DNA from: Acheta domesticus
Taxonomy: Eukaryota > Arthropoda > Insecta > Orthoptera > Gryllidae
Assembly: GCA_031308135.1 (NCBI GenBank)
Contig: JAHLJT010004567.1
Span: 136,538,991 to 136,602,990, forward strand
Reading direction: 5' to 3'
Length of the DNA: 64,000 nt
The translations under genes and the position numbers were made by a program. Position 1 is the first letter of the stretch; the number at the start of each line of letters is the position of its first letter. Shown piece after piece: positions 1-12,100 of this stretch. The notes under the pieces are model-generated. The model did not search any database and had not been told where the DNA came from. It saw nothing but the letters and a program-made list of their open reading frames with translations.

Positions 1-28
1 AGGAAATCAGGTTTTGTTCGTTGCGCAG

Positions 29-110
29 GTGGAAGCGAAGCTGAATGAATTGGCTGCTAAGGAAGGACTTCACTTCAACGAAGCCAGAAAAAGTGGTCGC
101 CCTGTTACAG
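29..110 (+). CDS. LRR gene, first exon in window
   Basis: This exon reads VEAKLNELAAKEGLHFNEAR and on to a donor at 111-112 (ACAG/GTAGAA), ending in phase 1. The proposed acceptor is GCGCAG at 23-28. The frame stays open back to position 2, so the exon could begin before the window. Read past the donor, the same frame stops at 155-157, so without splicing it would be a short tail. The phase match to the exon at 2940 is the main support. Confidence 0.55.
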
Positions 111-3100
111 GTAGAATGCGTCGTGCGCTTGCAAGCACTAGAGCCCCTACATATTAGAGAGAGTAGCACATCCTGAAAGGCTGCGGCCATTTCAAATTCT
201 CTCACACGATAGTTCCGCCAGGCAGCATTCAAGGCTTGAGAATAAATAATGATCATATTTGTCGCCATTATACAGTTTCCGGTACATAAAAATTGGGTTT
301 GACTAAATTGCTGGTTCCCACCGTAATGACAGGGGGCATTTTTAAACGCTTCTTCGTGAAATCGCACAAAAAAAATTCCATATCCGCTTGAAAACTGGTA
401 GCCAGAAAGTACGCTCCTATAATAGAGGTATTTAAAATCGTTAGTCCATTTAATGGGTTGGCATGTGTTCAGAAGTCGGGAGGGGTGATCTTTAGCCTCA
501 CCGCTTGTCCCCCAGTGTTTGTTAGGCGTGTACCGGGAGATGTGGCTCAGGATAACTGATATCACTGCAGTGCCTCTGTCCGGGAGGTCCTGGGGTTCGA
601 GTCCCGATGGTGGCAGGATTTTCGACACTAGCCAGGTAGCTAGGTAGAGTTCTGTTGCTGTCTGGAAGAGAATGACAGCGGCTGGCTGCTCTAGTCGGTA
701 GTTTTTTGAGGTTTCTCCTATCGATACCAGGCGAATGCCGGAGCAGTGCCCTAAGAAAGCCTCGGGCCGCGCACTATCTTTCCTTCTCATTCCTTGTCCT
801 ATCCTCATCCCTTACACAATGCACAACATTACCACACATTGGATGAGAGTTCGGAGATTATCCCGGCTGAGGCGGTGCCACATCCTCACCGAACGGTAGG
901 TCGGCCACATCCCCACCGGATCCCGCCATCCAGTGGGGCAAGATTACCGCACCTCCCGAGGAAAAACATGTATTACACGTACGGAAGTAATGACCTTAGT
1001 AGTTGACGCCCCCAGAATCAATAGTAATCAATCAATCATGTTCTGCATGTGCTCGCCACACCTTCCTGGGGCCTCGAGGAGGCTCTTTTGCTCTCTACTG
1101 ACACGAGCAGCACATTTCTCACACCGTGCTCAGCGCCAGAACTCGCAGCGCTGTCTTGCAAGGGCGGGTCGTAATTGTCACGAATCCTTTGGATGGTCTT
1201 AACTGTCTCTTCACCAATAAGAGGCGAGGTTGAAAGTTCCTCCCTTATCTGAGCCATAACCGCTTCTGCGCACCAGCATCCATCTCCTAAAGACGAGAGA
1301 ACAGGCACTTTCACATAGGGGATACTATTTCGGAAGCTGTCCCATCACCTGGTTGCCAGGTAGTTCGCCGATTCCATTCTCAAAGGTCACCTCCCAGCTT
1401 CCACAAAAATGGCATTCGCTTTGGCGGGTTGCAATTGCCTTGTTAGCTGATACTCAACTTGCCCTTCGGGTGACTTAGAGGAAAAAGTGGAATGGATAGG
1501 GAATATTTTGGGAAGGGAATTAGGCAAGGAGCTGTGGGATTGAAGATATCTTGGAAATTAATTCAATTCAATTGTGCCTTATTTTACGTGGCGACGCTCA
1601 GGACATCAGGTCTGCTTTTCCGCCTGACCACGCAGATTTCGCTACATTCCTTTCATCTAGCAGATGAAGAAGGAACGATACCTGGGGCGACAAAATATGC
1701 TATTACAATTTATCTCAAAGGCTTATTTTAGGCTTGTGAATTTTTTAAGGCAGTAAATCTTTATATAACATGGAATAGCCGGCTTTTACTTCCCTTCCGA
1801 AGGATGGCGTACGAAAACTTTCTCGCCCTTAAACATTCACGTTTTGATTGGATTTGAACCCGCGAAATTCAGCATAACAGTCCGTTACGTCAATTGTTCA
1901 TCAACAAAGCCGCGAATCGAGGAAACAAGGAAAGAAGAAATGGGAAGTGAAAGAATGGATCAATTTGTAACACGACAGAGGACAACTGCTCCTGTTAGTT
2001 CCCTGTTACGACAGAGAGGGATTTCTTGGCATTAATCTACAAAAAACTGGGCACCTAGTACTTGCTGTTCCCAAAAAATGTACCTTTCTGAATGGTCCGC
2101 AAATGATTCTCAGGTAGTTTTAATTTCTTTGCGGTCTCTTGTCATTCCTTCGTTACCAATTCATTTGCTGACATCACCTCTAGAACCACTTCCACTGCGC
2201 GCAATCCATGCATGTCCTTTAGTTAAATAGCCCGTGGTTGATATTTTCTCTTCTTCTCAGCAACAGAGTTGTTGCAAGCATGTCTGTAGGGACCGCAGCA
2301 TCAATGATGTATGTTATCATTTTAGATGTTTTATCAAGCATAACAATACCTCGTAAAATTGCTTCCACTCATCGGTCAGCGATCCCACACTATCCCACAG
2401 AATTCGAGCCCAATCTTTGTTGATGATCACATGAATATGATTTGGTACGTTTCACAGAATAATATTGACAATCCCACAACCCACACAATTAATTGGGGAA
2501 AGAAAATAGTGCTTGAGATCTTTATTTTAGTTTCATAATCTTGCTTGTAATAAACTTCTTTCTCATTTTCATGAATTGAAGTATTTTTTATTTGCTCAAT
2601 AAACTAATTTTCTGCTTTGAAAGAACATACGTACTAATCCTTTTTAGACCGGAGGCAAACGCATTTAAGCATTTCATTTCAATTAAAATGTAGGATTATT
2701 TTTAATTTGCCTAAGTAGTCCCAGTGATAATACACTTTTCGCTTTTCCGCTTTCATTAATTGTTTTACACAAATCATTTCTTTTTTAGATATTTCCAGGT
2801 TCCTATTTTTTTACAGTGAGTCTGTTTTATGACTTACATCATAACTAAATACATGGAAACTTCAATAAAGTTAATCTCAGAATAAATTCTGCTGTTGTGT
2901 CAAAAAGTCACTAAATTTCAATTATATTTTTTCTGTTAGCTCCAATAAGCGAAGAAGTCCGGAGGAGAATAGAAGCTGAAGTTGACAAGAACTTAAACTT
3001 TGACTCGCACCCTTATTCGTGGGATGCAAGGCCGGATGGCTTGGATATGTGGTGCATAGGCAATTTCCAAATAAAAGAAATTTGTCTTGATTGTAAGTAT

Positions 3101-6100
3101 TTAAGCCTATTTTCTTTCATTATGCAGAGTAAATATAAATCCTATAGATCATTCAGTTTATTATTCAGGGTGGTTTATTTACGTTTCTTAGAAATTATTA
3201 CTTTCTCGCTACGGAATAGAAAGTTATGAAATGCTGCGCGAAAAAAAAACGGAGAATTTTCGGCAGAAAAACTAATATTACAGTGCTCTGGTAAAAATAA
3301 GTGGATAAATGTAGTTGCTAAATGCAAAAAAAAAAAAAAATATATACTCCAACACGTGGTGTAGCCAGAATCCATGCTTTGTGGGTCCTTGATAGCGAAA
3401 AATTGATTGGCGGCAAAACGTCCGTGCAAGTCCGTGTGTGAACCACGGACGTTTATACTCTTTGGTGTGAACAACGCTAGCGACTAAACCGTTCAGTTGA
3501 TTTCCTTCAAAATTGATATTCCCCAATCGATCTTGCTGATGTCACGACCTCTTCAATTTGAAACCGATATCTTAATTCTGGAGGGTACTTTACCTGAAAT
3601 CCCTGGGACATTTCCACAAAAATTGGCTCCATCGTTTTTGATTAAATTTTGTTATTGGATGATGTGAAGGAAGTTTAAAAGAATAGTGCAGGTCCGTCCG
3701 TCTGTCAGTGAATACTACTAGCGTCTAAACCATGCGTAGGATTTTTTCCATATTGAAGAAACCCCTGCCCATCTGACTTGAGACGAAGCTTTGAGATTTT
3801 GAAAAACATTATTCAAAATGTCGGGGTACTTTACATGAAGCACCCCTCCCCGACATTTTCAAAATTTTCTCAAAAACGGCTCCAAGTTTTTTCTTTAAAC
3901 TTTTGGTAGGGATAGTGCTGAATGCACTCTTTGAGACGACATAAGCGCCATATTGCTCTATCCTTTTGTTGTTGTTTTTTTTTCAAAAATTACAATAATG
4001 TAAATTTTTTTACTTGTCTTTCACGTTGTTAATATTTCTATTAGCGGCGATTTCGTCACATTATATTTATATACACCATTTTAATTAAATTGATAATATT
4101 ATCTTCAGCAAAAACTAATTATAACTCAGCATGCATAAGCTGTGGCGGATACGTTGTTTCACCCACCTCATTCGGACGCTCCAATATTGGTTTTCTTACA
4201 TTCCCAGAGCATATCTCTGTACCGGAATGTCTACACATTTTTCTTACATTACACTTCCACTTTTCGACATTCTTCCTTCTTTTCTTGCCCCTATTACTGT
4301 CTCTTACAGTGGACGGTGAAATATACTCTCGTTTCGCGCCATCTTGCCAGCACTTACAACGTTGTTCCGTGTTAGCCAATATTTGAAGCAAAAATAAACT
4401 TAACCATTTTAATAAAATGTCAATGGGAGAACAGATTCATATACATTGTTCCATAGAAAACAGCAAACTGAAAAATGTGTCGCTTACAACGTTTTTCCAG
4501 CCGACGCTTCAATTATTACTATTCCGACAATCTTGTTAAAATTTATAGTGCAATAAGTTAAATTAGATACTGTTACTTACCCAGACTTGGCTTCAATCAT
4601 CCTAAACCAGAAGTGGCTTTCTATTGCACAGATACGTTTACTTCACCCGTTCGAACATGACGGTCTAGGAGAGAGCAGTTATTTCGGCAACACCTCTTTA
4701 TTTTTTTACAAAATTAATAATTATTATTAATTGTAATTTAAAGTATCGATGTTCTCCTTTATACGCCACGTTTTTAACATAAACAAGTATGTCCATAAGC
4801 AAGTTGGTTTGACACTAGTTGATTAATAGAACAGCATAAAATATCTAACATCAACAAATGTGTTTTATGTAAAACATTTGGTTTTAGCATATTGCAAATA
4901 TAAAAAATATAAATGTCAATTGTGTTTACCCACTCTGAAAAGTACGCCAGCAAAATTTTTGAGTCAGAACTGAATCGTCTGTCTCCTTTCCAACATTAAC
5001 ACATCTTGTTCTCTCATTCATGCCCTTACTTTTCGTGTGAAATAATGTTCTCATGGCTTCATCAGCTTCTTTCTAATTCATCCGTAATCTGTTAAATATA
5101 TTACATCTTAAAACATATATTTCTTATTTCAAACGTTATTATCTAAGACACTATTATAAATACACATTGTATGGCCTAGGTCTTGTTCTGAACCAATATG
5201 ACGTCATCAAATAGATGCCTCAAATGGTAAAGATATACTTGAATTTCTCAAAATTAAAATTTTGAGAAATTTAATTTTGTTTATTTAATTAAATTTAAAT
5301 GGAAACGAAAACATATTGAACGTCACACGTAGATGAAGGGGTATAATTGCACTCGTAAATAGGAAAACTCGCTCGTTTTCTTCAACATACCACTCATGCA
5401 ATTATACCCCTCTTTATCCACTCGCTTAGTTAATTACTATTAATTTTAAGTGGGTGCCATTAATGAGTAATAATTAAAGCAATAAATTACATTATATTCA
5501 CGGTGAATACATAGTATGTATCTATTATAATCGCTTGATATGTGTGGGAGGATGAGTTCGAGAGATAGAGAGCAGTGGACTTTTCTTGCTTTTCGAGACG
5601 TTTGTTCTCCTCCCCCCAACACCTTCAATAGTTCAACTTACATGGATCGAAGGACCAGCTTTTAAACAGGTTGCATCTGTGTATTGAATTACTGCTATTA
5701 CGGTTGGGAAAATAAGTTTGCAAATGACACAAGAAAAACATATATTAAATTTAAGCACTAAATACTACAATGTTTAACAAACGGTTACACATATATATAT
5801 ATCCTTTATTGCTCGAGTCGGGGAACACAAGCTCGAGGAAATTGTGTTTGAAACAGTTGCTGCCCAACGCCTTCTAAACATCTTCACGTAACGCGTGGCG
5901 CCGCCGGCGTTGCCAAGTTACGCCCGCCTCAGGGAAAGCGGGCGGAAAGATTGCGCTGTAAAAACAATCTTATTGGCGCTCGTCAGAAGCACCGTTGCAA
6001 CACATTCACTAGCACTGTGGTACTGTCAACATTATCAAGTTCTGTCCGCCTTAGGAAACGCGGAGCAGGAAGGCTTGCAGTGCAGAACCGAATTTGTATT

Positions 6101-9100
6101 GGCTTTCGTCAGAAACACCGTTACAGCACACTCACTAACACTGTGGTACTGTCAGCATTATTAAGTTCTGCCCGCCTTAGGAAACGCGGAGCAGGAAGGC
6201 TTGCAGTGCAGAACCGAATTTGTATTGGCTTTCGTCAGAAACACCGTTACAACACACTCACTAACACTGTGGTACTGTCAGCATTATTAAGTTCTGCCCG
6301 CCTTAGGAAACGCGGAGCAGGAAAGCTTGCAGTGTATAAACTGCTCATTTTAGTTACCAAAACACTACACTTGAGAAAATAAAGCAAGCAGCACGCGTCG
6401 AAGACAACGGCTGCCAACACGCCATTACGATCCTTTTTGCTGCAAGACTCAGATCAGACTGACTGTGGCGTCGGGTGACGCAGGAAGGAAAGAGGGGTCG
6501 CAGCCAATGAACGTGCGTCATTGGTAATTGTGAATTGCTAAATAAGTTTTAAGCGTTTGAGTTTAATAGATTTGGTTAGCATTTCAAAGTAGATTTTGAA
6601 ATTGTTGAATTTTGAAATTATAAATTTGTTTGAACTGATGCGTTTTTCATTTGCTTTTATAACAGTGATTACGAATTCGCGGAAGCGATGTGACGGCTTA
6701 TTGTTGTCTTCGATTTTGTGCCGGAATTAAGAATGGATGTACTGCACAATTATTTTACGGACGTGCCTTTTAAATTTTGTGGAGTTGTATTTGCTCCACT
6801 GTCCCCCCAGAAATATTGTAATTATTTATTTATTAATTTATGTAGTGTGCTCCGACATACACCCCCACAGAAAGCATATTGCTTTCGATATAAGAATGGA
6901 GGAGCAGTTGGCTATTTGGGTGGGAATACAAATGTAGAAGGTGTGGTAGGGACGGCCGAGGCCTGTGGATGGTTTGAGTGCACTGTGCTGTACAGAGTGT
7001 TGGGAAGTCCAATATTAAAAATGAAAACATTAAGTACAAACATTTTAAATAAAAATAAAAACACCTTAAATACTAATAATGATAAATTGTGATGTTAAAT
7101 GCTGCTAAGATTAAAGCGAGTAAGCAAAAAAGAACCTTCAACAGAAGGGCAAACGCGGAGCGTTTGATGGTGGGAGGCGATGAGCTAAGCTAACATCGCG
7201 AAAAGGAACTTACATTGAGTGTAAGGCAATGAATTGTAAGCAGGTATTGCAGGAACCTGCATTGGGCGCATGCCGCTGCGTAACAACGACGAGAAATGTG
7301 CGATGAGCGTGGCTAACATCGCGAATGAAAACTCGTATTGAGTATTGCAATAACCCATGAATAGGTATTGGAGGAACCCGCAATGGGCGTATGTCGCTGC
7401 GTAACAACGACGAAAAATGTGCGATGAGCGTAGCTAACATCGCGAATGAAAACTCGTATTGAGTATTGCAATAACCTATGAATAGTTATTGAAGGAACCC
7501 GCAATGGGCGTATGTCGCTGCGTAACAACGACGAGAAATGTGCGACTAGCTTAAAATATCTAATACTAGCACAAATTGAATTGACATCAGCACAAACCAA
7601 ATTAAGGAAAGGCCTATTACTAACAATGCGATAATAATGACATACAAAACTACACAAGAAGGAAAATCCTAAACAATAGACATTACAATGACATAGAATA
7701 ATAACAACCATGACAATGACATACAAGCTAAACACAAATATAAGCCCTGAGCAACTCAATAACATGACATGAAAATGCACAAATATAAATCTTAAGCAAT
7801 ATAGTAACATAACATGAAGTACAATGATATAATACTTACAGCTAACTGACAACTTAAATGAGAAGATGATGTACTATTCCAAAGGAAGGGGACACAATCT
7901 ATTGATGTGTCTAATGAACACACCAGATTGTGTTTTAACTTCGACTGTCCTGACGCGCCCGTCGCGTGCAGGAAACAGTTGCGAAATGATACCCATTCTC
8001 CATTCCAGAGGTGGGAGATTGTCATCCATGATTAGCACAGGGGTGCGCAAAGCTATGTTAGGTGAAGCAGTGTTCCACTTGCTTCGTTGTTGAAGCGACT
8101 GCAAATATTCCTTACTCCATCTTTTCCAGATGGTGCAGAGTGCATGCTGTGTTGAGTCCCAATGTGATCTTAAAGATTTGGGTTCAAAATAGTTGGGTTC
8201 TGGTAGTGCCTTGAGCGCTCTGCCTATTAGGAAGTGTCCTGGAGTAAGATAGTTGAATTCAGACACATCGTCAGTGGGACGAATAAGTGGTCTAGAGTTA
8301 AGTATGGCCTCCACGTGAGTTGTCACGGTGAGAAGCTGCTCATAAGAGAGCATTGTGTCACCTAGCTCCTTGATCAGATGGCGCTTTAACATTTTGATAC
8401 CTGCCTCCCAAATGCCTCCAACATGGGGAGACCTGGGCGCTATAAAATGCCATTTAATACGAGAATTTGTACAGAAATCAATCACTGCCTTTTGGAATGC
8501 TAGAGATTGAAATAGCTTGTGTAGAGCTTCGAGACGCTTATTGGCGCCTACAAAGGTGGTAGCGTTGTCCGAATAAATGGCACTAGGCAAACCTCGCCGA
8601 GCAGTGAAGCGCTTGAGAGCCATGAGAAAGTTTTCAGTGGTCAAATTACTAACAATTTCGATGTGAACTGCCTTGGTTACCATGCAAACAAATAAAGCAA
8701 TGTAGACCTTTGTACAGGCCTTGCCACGGACACCAAACTTTAGCCAGAAATGCCCACTATAATCCACCCCCACAGTGGAAAATGCCGGGCTAGGTGTAAC
8801 GCGCACAGAAGGCAAATTACCCATTAATTGCTGCGCCGGGGTAGGCGCATGTCTAAAGCAAGTTACACATCTACGAATCACTGATTTGATCGCTCTACGA
8901 AGCGAAATTATCCAAAAACGCTGTCGTAGGTGCACTGTCAGCACTTGTACATTGGCATGTGACAAATTCAAATGGGCATTGAGAATCAGAGCACTGGTGA
9001 AGTGATGTGTGCGAGGAAGAATCAGTGGGTGAAGCGTGTTGAACGGCAATTCTGCTTCTGATAATCTCCCGCCTACTCTTAAACATCCTTGCTCATCAAT

Positions 9101-12100
9101 GAACGGGTTAAGTGGCAACAGACCACTATTGGCAGGGCAATTAGCATTGCTATCAAGTGCCTTTAAAACAGCTGGAAAGGCAGCTTGTTGTACAAGTTTG
9201 ATGCATTGCAACTCAGCAGCATCAAGTTCAGAGACTGTTAAATGTTGTGCCAAAGGAGTTTTAAATTTTTCTACCTTACCAGATTTTGATTTAAGCAAGG
9301 TAATAAATCTTAACATGTAAGCCATTACTCTTAAAACCTTGTAATAGGAGCCATAGTGTGAACAAATTCTGTCATTTAAATAATTTGAATTGACGTTAGA
9401 AAGAAGCAGGACAGAATTTTTAATAACTAAAATACCGTTAGTTGGCCATAATTCTGAGTGGAGTGTTAAAAAACTGGGCCCGAACCACCAAATGCTGGAG
9501 TTGAGTAAGTCCCTTGGTTTCACACCGCGAGAGAGCAAATCAGCTGGGTTTTCTGCTGATTGCACGTGCCTCCAGGTAAATTCGTTGGTTGCCTCTCTGA
9601 TATATTGAGCGCGATTGCGAGCGAAGATGTTACCTTTAAGAGGAGGTGTTTTTAACCAATCCAAAACAATATTGGAGTCGGTCCACAACATGACACTATC
9701 AGGCAGAAAATTGTTAGCAAAAATTTTTATTACCTTATTTACAAGTTTTGTTAAGAGGACTGCTGCACACAGTTCCAGTCGAGGGATTGTGAGGGCCGCG
9801 TCACCCTTAGCCTTCATGCTAGATGGTACCACTCGTGATTTGGCACAGAGCAATTTAGAGGCATTGATGCTATGCTCATTTGTAGAGCGAATGTAGATGA
9901 CAGCGCCATAAGCCTTCAGGCTGCTGTCACAAAACCCGTGCAGCTGTATGTTCGAACAGTTCGAAGGCAGCACACACCGTGGTATTTCTAAATTGGGAAT
10001 GTCCGCTAATGATAAAAATACCTCATGCCAATTAGGGGCTATGTCAGGTGGTAATGTATGATCCCAACCTAAGTCATAACTCCACAATTTCTGAAATAAC
10101 AACTTGCAAGCAATGATAGATGGAGCCAACAAACCTAAAGGATCGAAAAGAGAACAAATGACAGAAAGCATTGTTCTTTTAGTAAATTTGCTAGTGTTGA
10201 AATCAATTTTGTCAGACAATACCAAACTAAGCATGTCCGTAGCAGTGTTCCAGGATAGCCCAAGAGTAGAAATCTGCTCAGAATCTTTAGAACCGAAAAT
10301 CTTCTGACTAGATTTAGCTAACAAGGATGTTGACAGATTTTCAAGTGCTGCCTTATTATTCGAGGCCCATTTACGCAATAGAAAACCACCCTTAGACAGG
10401 AGTGTGTTGATTTCGGCTATAACATTTTTAGCAATATCAGTGGTTGAACAAGAGAACAAGAAATCATCCACATAAAAATTACTTGTCAATAAATGGGAAC
10501 TCATGGGAAAGCTTGCCTTTTCATCGACTGCGAGCTGCTGTAATGTTCGAATCGCAAGAAAGGCAGCTGGTTTAAGACCATAGGTCACAGTAGTTAGCAC
10601 GAAATCTTGTATAGGTTCAGAGGGACAATCTCTCCAGAGCACGTGCTGTAAGTTCCAATCAGTTTTATCTAAATTGACCTGGCGAAACATCATTTTTAAA
10701 TCAGCAACAATGCCAATTTCGTTAAGTCTAAACTTGAGCAATAGATCAAAAAGATCATCCTGAATTTTGCCACCGTTCATAAGTGCATCATTAAGTGAGA
10801 TGCCAGTGGTTGTTTTGGCAGAAGCATCAAAAACTACTCTTATGGGAGTACTTTCACTGTTTTTTAGGACCCCATGGTGTGGCATATAATAATTAACACA
10901 ATCATTATAGGACAATGCAGGCTGCATATGTCCTAACTCTATGTACTCGTGGATGAACTCGTGATAGGATTTTTTTAATGATGGATCTCTTATGAATCTT
11001 TTTTCTAAGGCCAGAAGCCGTTTGGTTGCTTGAGCCCTTGAGTCTCCTAACAGGTCCAATTTAGTGTTGGTAGGCAACCTTACTGTATACCTGCCTGTAG
11101 AATCCCTATAATGGGTGGACATGAAATGGGATTCGACCACTTCCTCCTCATCGAGAATTAATTTGGTGGGTGTGACCTCCTCAATTTCCCAAAATGTTTT
11201 AATCTCATTGGGTAGATTGAATGGGATTTGAACTAAATTGCACTGTGGTGAAGTATAGTTGTCTGAAGGAATTTTACCAGCAACTATCCAGCTTAATTCT
11301 GTATCCTGGAGTACAGGAAGATCTTTACTAAACCCTTTGCGCTGCCCAGGCAACAGAATGTCAAAGAAAACACCTGCTCCAAGCAAAAGGTCTATCGACT
11401 TCGAGTGCTCGAATGAGTTGTCAGCATAAACAATATCAGTGGGCAAGTTCCAGTGATCAGTATTGACACTAACACACAAAGATCTAGGTATATCAGAAAC
11501 AATGGCACAAGTGATTGTTTGCGACCACTCGGAATTGATATTGCATGGCCTTATGGCAAAAGTAACACTGTGCGTGCTTGTCATTACATTAGAAGATATT
11601 CCTGAAATGGTGATTGGTGTTTTTACAGTAGGCAAATTAAGTGACGCTGCAGCATTTCGAGTAATTAAATTCACGCTGCTACCTGTATCAAGAAGTGATA
11701 CAAAGGTTTTAACCTTGCCATTGTTGGCAACACAAGCAATTTTCGCAGTTGGAATGAGCACAGAACTAGCAGCTTTGGTTACGCTGCTTGGTATGGTGGC
11801 AGCAAGATGTGTATCTGTTGGAGGGTTTTCACCAAAATGCAAAAGCTTGTGATGAGGCCTGGCACAAATTGCACACTTGAAATTGCAGGAGTGACCAGTA
11901 GTTTTAGGATTGAAACATTTCACACATCTGCCAACCTTATTAATAAATTCCTGACGATTTTTAGGTGTAAGATCTAAAAACGCATGACAGTGTTTGATAA
12001 GATGTTCAGATTTACATTTGGGACAAGTTGGGGCCTTGTTTTTCACACTATTGTTACTTGCAAACTTTGTTGAATTAGATTGCTCATTAAATTTTAATGA

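Noticed and set aside
594..604. tRNA gene at the SINE head
   Set aside because: The promoter boxes are kept, but acceptor and anticodon stems do not form; it is followed by a SINE body and tail.
4090..4391. Overlapping frames on both strands in the LRR intron
   Set aside because: No splice partner, no domain, and simple composition.
5951..6382. 143-codon + strand frame, repeated at 14182-14613
   Set aside because: It runs along LTR tandem repeats whose period is a multiple of three, and is identical because the LTRs are identical.
7313..7852. Hydrophobic minus-strand frame downstream of gag-pol as an envelope gene
   Set aside because: It overlaps low-complexity and tandem repeat DNA, has no domain, and its hydrophobicity follows from base composition.
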